The translations under genes were made by a program, and so were the position numbers. From assembly GCF_000428485.1 (NCBI RefSeq), contig NZ_AUAA01000001.1, forward strand, positions 62,001 to 126,000: DNA of 64,000 nucleotides. The letters run 5' to 3'. This DNA comes from Epilithonimonas tenax DSM 16811. Lineage in GTDB: Bacteria > Bacteroidota > Bacteroidia > Flavobacteriales > Weeksellaceae. Positions 45,467 to 53,376 of the stretch are shown piece after piece. The notes below the pieces were generated by a model that worked only from the letters and a program-made list of their open reading frames with translations, searched no databases and was not told where the DNA came from. The stretch's first letter is position 1. Every line of letters starts with the position of its first letter.

Positions 45467-46037
45467 TGTCGTTATTTATAGATTCAAAATCTTTTTCTTT
45501 ATTCATATTTACTTTTTCTGGGACGAAAAGCATTGCGGTGCACAGGCAATTTTTACGTTCTTTCATCATCAGAATTTCATAATTCACGCAATTTTTGCAA
45601 CCGTTCCAAAATTGTTCATCTTGGGTCAATTCTGAATAAATCACTGGTTTGTAACCTAAACTGCTGTTGATTTTCATCACGGCCATTCCTGTTGTGAGGC
45701 CGAAAATCTTGGCATTGGGATATTTCTCTCTGGAAAGTTCGAAGATTCTTTCTTTGATCAAAGTGGCTAATCCGGCGTTTCTGAAATGTGGCGAAACGAT
45801 CAATCCGGAATTGGCGACATATTCTCCGTTTGTCCAGGTTTCAATATAACAGAAGCCCGCCCAGGTTCCGTTTTCGTGAATGGCGATCACCGCATTGCCT
45901 TCTGAGATTTTTTTGCTCAAATAGTCAGAGGAACGTTTTGCGATGCCAGTTCCTCTCTTTTTTGCAGAATCTTCCATTTCGCTACGGATCTCATCGACAT
46001 ACACTAAATGTTTCTCTGAGGAAACTTCTAAATTCAT
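45459..46037 (-). CDS. GNAT acyltransferase heading the arginine operon, probable N-acylglutamate synthase
   Basis: 192 aa. GNAT core with VANSGLIVSPHFRNAGLATLIKERIFELS (acetyl-CoA loop, near 78-106) and KIFGLTTGMAVMKINSSLGYK. Three cysteines (GCKNCVNYE, NCLCTAM) cluster in the C-terminal third. First gene of the cluster, overlapping argG by eight bases. No other candidate for the first arginine step is present, and Bacteroides clusters also begin with such a GNAT. It should therefore acylate glutamate, with succinyl-CoA if the pathway is of the succinyl type. The assignment is by context. Confidence 0.7.
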   Translation of the reverse strand: MNLEVSSEKHLVYVDEIRSEMEDSAKKRGTGIAKRSSDYLSKKISEGNAVIAIHENGTWAGFCYIETWTNGEYVANSGLIVSPHFRNAGLATLIKERIFELSREKYPNAKIFGLTTGMAVMKINSSLGYKPVIYSELTQDEQFWNGCKNCVNYEILMMKERKNCLCTAMLFVPEKVNMNKEKDFESINNDNE

Positions 46038-46058
46038 TGATATTATCTAATTAAGTCG

Positions 46059-46091
46059 CAAATTTAAATACAATTATCTTTAATATGCAAA
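46059..46091 (-). promoter_or_regulatory. Candidate promoter of the arginine operon
   Basis: On the minus strand: TTTG at 46091-46088, 21 bases, then TAAATTTG at 46066-46059, close to the Bacteroidota consensus TTTG-N(about 19)-TAnnTTTG. It is 22 bases before the GNAT ATG. Confidence 0.55.
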
Positions 46092-46194
46092 TTAAAAAGA
46101 TAATTTTATCTGTTAAATAATCTTTAACAACAATATTATCTTTCAATCCATATTAAATATTGCTAAATTATTATATATTTGCTAAAAAGATATA
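46073..46194. promoter_or_regulatory. ATTATCTTT motif array between the arg operon and a divergent regulator
   Basis: Exact copies at 46073-46081 and 46135-46143, an exact inverted copy (AAAGATAAT) at 46096-46104, a one-mismatch copy at 46117-46125, and a weaker inverted copy at 46186-46194. One copy lies in the spacer of the arg promoter and another just upstream of its -33 box. It has the look of an operator array. Confidence 0.5.
46174..46181 (+). promoter_or_regulatory. Candidate -7 element TATATTTG of the divergent zinc-finger gene
   Basis: Exact TAnnTTTG, 16 bases before the ATG at 46198; no good -33 box. Confidence 0.4.
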
Positions 46195-46197
46195 GTG

Positions 46198-46617
46198 ATG
46201 GAAAATCAATGTCCTAAATGCAACAATGATAAGGTTTCAAAAAGCGGTATCATCAAAGGAAAACAGCGATTTTTCTGTAAGATTTGCAACTATAATTTTA
46301 CCGTTAAAAAATTGGGGAAACAAATTGATGATTATTATGTCACCAAGGCTTTACAACTTTATCTTGAAGGATTAAGCTACCGCGAAATCGAAAGAATTAT
46401 TGGAGTTTCTCACGTCAGCATCAGTGCTTGGATCAGAAAATACAACATCACCAGACCGCCACATTCTGAGTTCCACCCGGTTTATAAAGTCTTAAAACAA
46501 AATGAATTGATAGAATACATCTCGCAGGAAAATAATCTTGAAAATTCTGGATTGATTATCACTCAGTTTGCTGACAAATATATGTTGATCAAATGGGAAA
46601 GGTTCAAGAAATAAATG
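46198..46617 (+). CDS. Zinc-finger plus helix-turn-helix protein (IS1 InsA-like)
   Basis: 138 aa. Two CxxC knuckles form an InsA/IS1-type zinc ribbon (CPKCNND and CKICNYN, residues 4-27), followed by a helix-turn-helix (LEGLSYREIERIIGVSHVSISAWIRKY, in pieces about 60-86). There is no DDE catalytic domain and no transposase partner, and no terminal inverted repeats, so it is more likely a domesticated DNA-binding protein than an active element. Divergent from the arginine operon over the ATTATCTTT array; it may bind that array. ATG 46198 is chosen; a GTG one codon upstream is in frame. Confidence 0.65.
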
Positions 46618-46739
46618 ATATCATTCATCAATTACAAATAAAACTATATGCTTTCCATTAATATATATTAAATTTTTGCAAACAAAATATTAATAACAAT
46701 TTGGCATTCACAAAATACACACCAAATTCTTATTAATTT

Positions 46740-48119
46740 ATGAATAAAATTCTCAGTTTTATAGGTTTAATACTTTTGAGCTTCAACTTATACTCGCAAG
46801 GATCGCCTAATTATGGAAATGGTTTAAAATTAAATCTCAATCCGGAAGGTGATAAGTATGTAAGATTTATTCTTTGGAACCAGATCTGGTTGAGAAATAC
46901 GGAAATGAATCCGGGAACAATGATTGCTGATGAAGCTACAAAAAATTCCTGGAACATCGGAAACCGACGACTGCGAGCACTTGCTTATGCACAGATCACC
47001 AAACGGTATATGATACTGATGCACTTCGGAATCAATAATCAGACCTTCATCAACGGTGGTGGATCTGGTTCTAGCGGAACTGGCGGTTACGGAAACGGAA
47101 AAAAACCTCAGATTTTTTTCCACGATGCGTGGAATGAATATGCGGTAGTTTTGCCAGGAGAAGCTGGGAAATTCAGTTTATCAATTGGAGCCGGTCTTCA
47201 TTATTATATGGGACTTTCCCGGATGACGATGGCTTCTACACTTAACTTCCTGACTGTTGATTCTCCAATTTTCACTTGGCCTTTGATTGACAATTCTGAC
47301 CAGTTTGCCAGACAAATGGGAATGTTTGCGAAAGGAAAATATGGAAAATTCGAATACCGTTTTAGTTTGAATAAACCATTCGCAACCAATCTGATCCCAG
47401 TTAATGTAACAGATCCAGCCGCAAGAGTTGCCGTCGACAATAACGGAAATCCGAAATTCTCTAAAGCCGGCTATGTGGAATATCAATTCTTGGACTCGGA
47501 GTCTAATCTTTTGCCTTTCAAAGTTGGTTCTTATCTCGGAACCAAAAGGGTTTTCAATCTGGGTGCCGGTTTTTACCATCAAAAAGATGGAACACGAACT
47601 TCTGTCAATTCTCAAATCGAAAAACACGATATCGCACTTTATGCCATCGATGCTTTTGCTGATTTGCCTTTAGGAAATGCCAAAAATAAAATGGCACTTT
47701 CTGCTTACACAGGTTTTTACAACTACAACTTCGGACCCAATTATCTGAGAAACCTTGGAATAATGAATATTGGTTCCAACGACCCGAATTTCATCGGCGA
47801 TAAAGCAATTGCTGGTCCTGGAAATCTTCAGCCGATGATTGGAAGTGGCACTATTTATTATTTGCAAGCCGGATTATTATTGCCAAGCAATGCTGATCAA
47901 CCTAAAATCAGAATTCAGCCCTTTGCAGCTTACACAAATAAAAACTTCAAAGCGTTGGAAAATTCTTCTTCTCAGTTTGATGTTGGAGCCAACTGGTATA
48001 TTGACGGCCATCACGCAAAACTGACGACGCAATACTCCACCAGACCAACTTATATGAGCGCATCCGCCGAGCAGAAATCTAAGGGAGAATTCATCCTTCA
48101 ATTCCAAATCTATCTATAA
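46740..48119 (+). CDS. Outer-membrane porin-like protein
   Basis: 459 aa. Signal peptide 1-19 (ends LYSQ). The mature part has amphipathic beta-strand alternation and ends in a C-terminal aromatic strand (GEFILQFQIYL), as in outer-membrane barrels. A glycine-rich loop GGGSGSSGTGGYGNG lies near 104-118. The likely role is uptake of the small carboxylate used by the genes downstream; it is the first gene of the acetate-type module, 27 bases before the MFS carrier. Confidence 0.7.
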   Translation: MNKILSFIGLILLSFNLYSQGSPNYGNGLKLNLNPEGDKYVRFILWNQIWLRNTEMNPGTMIADEATKNSWNIGNRRLRALAYAQITKRYMILMHFGINNQTFINGGGSGSSGTGGYGNGKKPQIFFHDAWNEYAVVLPGEAGKFSLSIGAGLHYYMGLSRMTMASTLNFLTVDSPIFTWPLIDNSDQFARQMGMFAKGKYGKFEYRFSLNKPFATNLIPVNVTDPAARVAVDNNGNPKFSKAGYVEYQFLDSESNLLPFKVGSYLGTKRVFNLGAGFYHQKDGTRTSVNSQIEKHDIALYAIDAFADLPLGNAKNKMALSAYTGFYNYNFGPNYLRNLGIMNIGSNDPNFIGDKAIAGPGNLQPMIGSGTIYYLQAGLLLPSNADQPKIRIQPFAAYTNKNFKALENSSSQFDVGANWYIDGHHAKLTTQYSTRPTYMSASAEQKSKGEFILQFQIYL

Positions 48120-48146
48120 CCGTTTAACATCAAATATTAATACAAA

Positions 48147-49727
48147 ATGAGCGACACACATCACGAACAGTACGAAAACCTGAGCGATAAGCAGAAAAAC
48201 CGCACCATTTGGAGTGTGATTATGGCGTCGTCACTCGGAACCCTTATCGAATGGTATGACTTCTATATCTTCGGAAGTCTGGCCGTTGTTTTAGCGACGA
48301 AATTCTTCCCGGCTGATAATCCGACTGCAGCCTTTTTATCAACCCTAGCAACGTTTGCAGCAGGATTTGTTGTAAGACCTTTCGGTGCTTTATTCTTCGG
48401 AAGATTAGGCGACTTGATCGGTAGGAAATATACATTTCTGGTTACGCTTCTGATTATGGGATTCTCCACATTCCTCATCGGTTGTATTCCCAGTTATGAG
48501 ACAATTGGTTTTATGGCACCAGTTTTAGTTTTAATCCTTAGACTTTTACAAGGCTTAGCGCTTGGTGGCGAATATGGCGGTGCAGCGACTTACGTTGCAG
48601 AATATGCGCAGCCTCACAGACGTGGTTACTGGACCTCCTGGATCCAGACAACGGCAACAGCTGGTTTATTCATTTCATTAATTGTTATCCTAATAACCAA
48701 GACTTCTCTTTCTGCTGAAGAATTTGACAATTGGGGATGGCGGGTACCTTTCTGGATATCGATTCTGATGGTGGTCGTCTCTTATTTCATCCGAAAGAAT
48801 ATGAAAGAATCTCCTCTTTTTGCAAAAGCTAAAAGCGAAGGAAAAACGTCTACCAATCCTTTGAAAGAAAGTTTCGGAAACAAGTTCAATTTCAAATTTG
48901 TATTGCTGGCACTTTTCGGAGCTGCGATGGGACAAGGTGTCATCTGGTACACGGGACAATTCTACGCAATGAGCTTTATGCAAAAAGTAATGACGATTGA
49001 CACGACCCAAGTCGATACCTTGATGGCCATTGCGCTATTGCTAGGAACGCCATTCTTTGTATTTTTTGGCTGGCTCTCTGACAAAGTCGGACGAAAAGCG
49101 GTGATGATGACCGGAATGGTTATCGCCATATTTGCTTATAGACCTATTTATAGCGCGATGTTCAATTCTGTCGACACAAAAACCAAAGAGATCTCCACCA
49201 ACGGCATTACAGAGAAAAGGACTTCGAAAGTTCACGCAAAAATTGCAACCGACAGTCTCATCACTTTCCACAAAGAAATCGCTTACACAGACGGAACATT
49301 ATTCAAAAAAGACAGTATTGTACACTGGTCAGCAGGTGGCGCAGTGATGAAAGACGGAAAAGCTGAAGAACCGAAAGTCACATCATCTGTCAAGATCAAT
49401 GATGATACAAAATGGTATCTTGTCTTTCTGGTTTTCATTCAGGTGATTTTTGTAACGATGGTTTACGGTCCAATTGCGGCCTTCCTCGTAGAGATGTTCC
49501 CTGTGAAAATCCGATACACTTCTATGTCTCTGCCATATCACATCGGGAACGGTATCTTCGGTGGATTACTGCCTGCTGTTGCAACTTATCTGGTGACGAC
49601 CGGAAAAGATGCCGGGCACGAGGGATGGTATCTGGAAGGACTCTGGTATCCAATTGGTGTTGCGGCAGTGTGTCTCATCATCGGATTGTTCTATCTTAAG
49701 ACGAAAAACAATAATATCCACGATTAA
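48147..49727 (+). CDS. MFS transporter, metabolite:H+ symporter type, with a large internal insert
   Basis: 526 aa. The N-half is typical of the MHS family (GTLIEWYDFYIFG near 31-43, FFGRLGDLIGRKYTF loop 2-3 motif near 83-97, LGGEYGGAATYVAEY near 140). About 80 residues (about 338-418) between helices in the second half are hydrophilic (KTSKVHAKIATDSL, KKDSIVHWSAGGAV) and look like an extra soluble domain. Family members usually total about 430-450 aa. Substrate is probably a mono- or dicarboxylate or betaine; context suggests acetate or related acids. Confidence 0.85.
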   Translation: MSDTHHEQYENLSDKQKNRTIWSVIMASSLGTLIEWYDFYIFGSLAVVLATKFFPADNPTAAFLSTLATFAAGFVVRPFGALFFGRLGDLIGRKYTFLVTLLIMGFSTFLIGCIPSYETIGFMAPVLVLILRLLQGLALGGEYGGAATYVAEYAQPHRRGYWTSWIQTTATAGLFISLIVILITKTSLSAEEFDNWGWRVPFWISILMVVVSYFIRKNMKESPLFAKAKSEGKTSTNPLKESFGNKFNFKFVLLALFGAAMGQGVIWYTGQFYAMSFMQKVMTIDTTQVDTLMAIALLLGTPFFVFFGWLSDKVGRKAVMMTGMVIAIFAYRPIYSAMFNSVDTKTKEISTNGITEKRTSKVHAKIATDSLITFHKEIAYTDGTLFKKDSIVHWSAGGAVMKDGKAEEPKVTSSVKINDDTKWYLVFLVFIQVIFVTMVYGPIAAFLVEMFPVKIRYTSMSLPYHIGNGIFGGLLPAVATYLVTTGKDAGHEGWYLEGLWYPIGVAAVCLIIGLFYLKTKNNNIHD

Positions 49728-49762
49728 TTCAAGAATTATTAATTAACTTTAAATCAAACAAA

Positions 49763-49990
49763 ATGGACAGCATAAAAAAAATATTAGGCATCGTTTGGAT
49801 ATTACTGGCATTAGCCGTTCTATACTTTGGGCTGACGGTGATGGGAATTCCTAAACTGACATCCGGGAAACAGGAAGATTTGGTCTTCGGAATCATCATC
49901 GTTTTCATCCTTTTACCCATCGTTTGCGGTGGTCTTGGCATCTTCGGGTATTATGCCTTAAGCGGAGAATATTCTGACGAGAAAATTTAA
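49763..49990 (+). CDS. Small two-helix membrane protein (DUF6814-like)
   Basis: 75 aa with two hydrophobic segments (about 7-27 and 42-66). It recurs with the MFS carrier and SSS-kinase in this type of Bacteroidota cluster, as I recall. Function unknown; it may be an accessory subunit of the transporter. Confidence 0.65.
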   Translation: MDSIKKILGIVWILLALAVLYFGLTVMGIPKLTSGKQEDLVFGIIIVFILLPIVCGGLGIFGYYALSGEYSDEKI

Positions 49991-50050
49991 ACAAACACTC
50001 AATTATAATTTGATAATTGATGAATGACAGTGTTTGTTCATCAATTATCA
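49991..50050 (+). promoter_or_regulatory. Potential pseudoknot or switching hairpins before the SSS-kinase genes
   Basis: Perfect pairs ACAAACACT (49991-49999) with AGTGTTTGT (50029-50037), and TGATAATTGATGAA (50011-50024) with TTCATCAATTATCA (50037-50050). The second helix's 5' arm lies in the first helix's loop, giving H-type pseudoknot topology or two alternative hairpins. It ends 17 bases before the next ATG. Confidence 0.5.
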
Positions 50051-50067
50051 TTGATCAATCATCATTA

Positions 50068-50262
50068 ATGAAAAAGCGACACGAACAAAAATTGATTATC
50101 CTGAGTTTTGCACTGATGGTCTTGTTCAGCGCGCCCATTATTCTCTTGTTCAACAGTGAAAGAGAGGTTTTCGGCTTGCCATTGCTTTTTGCTTACATGT
50201 TCAGCATCTGGTTTTTATCGATCGTGACTTCATTTATCATTTTCAAAAAATACGATGAGTAG
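50068..50262 (+). CDS. Small membrane protein, probable partner of the SSS-kinase
   Basis: 64 aa with two hydrophobic segments (LIILSFALMVLFSAPIILL and LLFAYMFSIWFLSIVTSFIIF). Overlaps the SSS-kinase gene by eight bases, so co-translated. Small two-helix subunits (DUF485/YjcH, DUF4212) commonly precede SSS acetate transporters; this protein occupies the same position, though I cannot assign it to those families. The ATG at 50068 is chosen; an upstream ATG would place the structured RNA element inside the gene. Confidence 0.6.
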   Translation: MKKRHEQKLIILSFALMVLFSAPIILLFNSEREVFGLPLLFAYMFSIWFLSIVTSFIIFKKYDE

Positions 50263-52939
50263 TATTGCTTTATTTGTGGTAGTGATTGTCTATCTTGCCC
50301 TTCTTTTTTTGGTTGCCCACAGCGCAGAGAAAAAGAAGAGCAAGATATGGGTGAACAATCCTTATATCTATTCTTTGTCACTGGCTGTTTACTGTACCGC
50401 ATGGACCTATTACGGAAGCATTGGTGTTGCAGTAAACGATGGACTGGATTATCTTCCGATCTATATTGGTCCTATCATCGTGATTCCTGCCTGGATTTAT
50501 ATTAATAAAAAAATCCTGAGAATATCCAGAGTGAATAAAGTAAGCAGTATTGCAGATTTTATATCATTGAGGTATGGAAACAGCCGCTCCTTCGGGGCCA
50601 TCATCACCTTGGTCTGTATTTTCGGGATCATTCCTTACATTGGTTTGCAGATCAAAGCCATTTCGGAGACGTTTCATTTGGTGACGAATACGCCTATTTC
50701 ACAAAATATTTTCACAGACAATGCGACTTTCGTCGTGGTTCTTTTGGCACTATTTTCTTCTTATTACGGAACGCGTTATGTTGATGCTTCTGAAAAAAGA
50801 CTGGGCATTATCTCAGCAGTGGCTCTGGAAAGTTTCCTTAAACTGATTTTCATGATTGTCTTAGGCATTTTTGTTATATTTTTCGCATTTGACGGCTTTT
50901 CTGATATTTATGCGAAGGCAAGTCTTCTACCCGATTTTAAAGAGAAAAATACGTTTAACGGATTGGAAGGCAGCTTCAACTGGATGGTCCTTTGCCTGAT
51001 CTCTGCCTCAGCTATTTTTCTTTTACCCAGACAATTCCACACCACGATTGTTGAGAACCGACAGGAGAAACATTTAAAAACAGCCATTTGGTTTTTCCCC
51101 CTTTATCTACTGATATTCAACCTATTTGTATTCCCGATTGCTTGGGGAGGACGGCTTATTTTTGAAGAACAAACCGTGAACCCCGAGTTTTACTCTATCT
51201 TAATTCCACAACATTTTGGCAATCAAATCATCACAGTTTTGGTCTTTCTTGGAGGGCTAAGTTCGTCCATTTCGATGGTGATTATTTCGAGTATTACATT
51301 ATCGATTATGCTGTCAAACAACCTCATCATTCCGTACGGCTGGCTGGACAGACTAAAATCTGACAATGAAACAAAAAATACCAGAAGCATTATGAACATC
51401 CGGAAAGTCAGTATTTTTATACTGATCGTTACGGCCTTTGTTTTCTATAAATACTTTATTTTAAAGAACAGTTTATACTCCGTTGGCTTGATTTCGTTTG
51501 TCATTATTTCACAATTGGGACCCTCCTTTTTTGGCGCCATATTTTGGAGGCGAGGCAGCTATAAAGGCGCCGTGACCGGAATGATTGCTGGATTGATCAT
51601 CTGCTATTTTGGGTTGATTATCCCGCAGTACTATTTCTCTTACAATCAGGAATTCAAAGGCTTTGTGAGAGAACTCTACAAATGGTTCAGCTTTTTCGAC
51701 ATCCCTTACCTGAGCAGTATTTCCGAGATTTTTTTCTGGTCCATTCTGCTCAACACCACTCTTTTCATAGTGATTTCATTAAGCCAAAAAGGCGATTACC
51801 GGGAACGGAACTTCGCCGAGATCTATGTTGATATTGATCAATATATTCAGAATCACGAGAATGCATTCATCTGGCGTGGAAAAGCTTACGTCTCCGACAT
51901 CCAGAATATCCTGGTGAAATTTCTTGGAGAAAAGAAGACCGAACAGGCAATGCGGATTTTCAACCTCAAATATAACATCGATACAAGAACCGAAACAGCA
52001 GACGCAAGATTCATCAAATTCTCAGAAAACCTGTTATCCGGAAGAATAGGAACTGCTTCCGCCAAAATTTTGATTGAAGGCGTCACGCACGAAGACAAGA
52101 TTTCTCTGAAAGAAGTTCTTGAAATCCTGGAAGAATCCAAAGAAAACATCAGTCTTAATAAAAAACTCACGGAGCAAAGCCGCGAATTACGTCAGCTTTC
52201 GGATGAATTGAGTTTTGCCAATGAGAACCTCATCTTCAAAGACAAGCAGAAAGATGATTTTCTGGATTCTGTGGCGCACGAGCTGAGAACACCAATCACC
52301 GCGATCCGTTCTGCTGGTGAAATTCTGGCGGACGATGATGATATCCCTTTAGAAATTAAGCGTGAATTCCTCAACAACATCATCACAGAATCTGACCGCC
52401 TGAATGAGATCATCAATGACATCCTATATCTGGACAAGCTGGAACACGGCGAGATTGCTTTGAACATCCATGAGAACAACATCACCTCTACCTACCAAAA
52501 GGCACTGAATCCGCTCAGCCACTTGATCCATCAGAAAAACATTCATTTGAATGAAGTTGATCTTTTGACCAATCACCTTTTTGAATACGACGAAGCCAGA
52601 CTGATCCAGGTTTTCCAAAACATTCTCGGAAATGCCTTCAAGTTTACGGATGAACAGGGAACGATCCAAGCAAAATTTCAGGAAAAAGACAATCTACTGT
52701 TTATCAAGATCTTCAATACCGGAAAACAGATTCCGGACGATGATTTGAATCTAATCTTCGACAAGTTCTATCAATCCCGGAATCAAAATCTGAAAAAACC
52801 CTCCGGAAGTGGCCTTGGATTGGCAATCTGTAAAAAGATAATGGAAGCTCACAATGGCAGTATTGACGCAGAAAATAATGAGTTGGGCGTCACATTTACA
52901 TTAGAACTACCCACAAATACAACAAAGCAACAACAATGA
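50255..52939 (+). CDS. SSS-domain sensor histidine kinase (CrbS-like)
   Basis: 894 aa. The N-terminal about 520 residues are a sodium/solute symporter domain with about 13 helices (YCTAWTYYGSIG near 44, DFISLRYG near 100, LSSSISMVIISSITLSIMLS near 338). Then comes a linker/STAC-like region, a coiled coil (about 640-660), the HisKA H-box with phospho-acceptor His675 (AHELRTPITA), and an HATPase domain with GNAFKFTDEQG and SGLGLAICKKIM. Such fusions sense or transport a carboxylate and are linked to acs, as in the CrbS/CrbR acetate switch of Vibrio. It overlaps the receiver gene by four bases (ATGA). Confidence 0.92.
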   Translation: MSSIALFVVVIVYLALLFLVAHSAEKKKSKIWVNNPYIYSLSLAVYCTAWTYYGSIGVAVNDGLDYLPIYIGPIIVIPAWIYINKKILRISRVNKVSSIADFISLRYGNSRSFGAIITLVCIFGIIPYIGLQIKAISETFHLVTNTPISQNIFTDNATFVVVLLALFSSYYGTRYVDASEKRLGIISAVALESFLKLIFMIVLGIFVIFFAFDGFSDIYAKASLLPDFKEKNTFNGLEGSFNWMVLCLISASAIFLLPRQFHTTIVENRQEKHLKTAIWFFPLYLLIFNLFVFPIAWGGRLIFEEQTVNPEFYSILIPQHFGNQIITVLVFLGGLSSSISMVIISSITLSIMLSNNLIIPYGWLDRLKSDNETKNTRSIMNIRKVSIFILIVTAFVFYKYFILKNSLYSVGLISFVIISQLGPSFFGAIFWRRGSYKGAVTGMIAGLIICYFGLIIPQYYFSYNQEFKGFVRELYKWFSFFDIPYLSSISEIFFWSILLNTTLFIVISLSQKGDYRERNFAEIYVDIDQYIQNHENAFIWRGKAYVSDIQNILVKFLGEKKTEQAMRIFNLKYNIDTRTETADARFIKFSENLLSGRIGTASAKILIEGVTHEDKISLKEVLEILEESKENISLNKKLTEQSRELRQLSDELSFANENLIFKDKQKDDFLDSVAHELRTPITAIRSAGEILADDDDIPLEIKREFLNNIITESDRLNEIINDILYLDKLEHGEIALNIHENNITSTYQKALNPLSHLIHQKNIHLNEVDLLTNHLFEYDEARLIQVFQNILGNAFKFTDEQGTIQAKFQEKDNLLFIKIFNTGKQIPDDDLNLIFDKFYQSRNQNLKKPSGSGLGLAICKKIMEAHNGSIDAENNELGVTFTLELPTNTTKQQQ

Positions 52940-53298
52940 AAAAGATATTAATTGCAGATGACGAACACAAAATCCTGATGACTCTGGAATACAGTTTCAG
53001 GAAAATCGGGTATGAAGTTTTCATTGCAAGAGACGGCACAGAGGTCTTGGAACTACTGAAAACGACCACACCGGATGTCATTTTGCTCGACATTATGATG
53101 CCCAATCTGGATGGCTACAGCACGCTGAAGGAAATCAAAAAATCAGACCAAATGAGACATTCAAAAATCATTTTCCTGAGTGCCAAAACCAACCCAAAAG
53201 ACATAGCAAAAGGTCTGGATCTGGGAGCTGACGCCTATGTTACAAAGCCCTATTCTATCAAAAAACTGATCCAACAGATTGAGCTAATGCTGGAGTAA
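52936..53298 (+). CDS. Single-domain response regulator (receiver only)
   Basis: 120 aa CheY-like receiver. Acidic pocket Asp8/Asp9, phospho-acceptor Asp52 (ILLDIMMPN), switch Ser in IIFLSAKT and the conserved Lys in YVTKPYS are present. No DNA-binding domain, unlike CrbR, so output must go through another partner. It overlaps the kinase by four bases and precedes acs by 78 bases. Confidence 0.9.
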   Translation: MKKILIADDEHKILMTLEYSFRKIGYEVFIARDGTEVLELLKTTTPDVILLDIMMPNLDGYSTLKEIKKSDQMRHSKIIFLSAKTNPKDIAKGLDLGADAYVTKPYSIKKLIQQIELMLE

Positions 53299-53376
53299 AA
53301 ATAACATAAAAACAGACAAGGCGAATTATTCAAGAATAAAGAAACAATGATTTTAAAAATTAAAAATAGATAAACA

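Noticed and set aside
46198-46617. Active IS1-like insertion sequence
   Set aside because: Only the zinc ribbon and HTH are present; there is no DDE transposase frame, no terminal inverted repeats and no target duplication.
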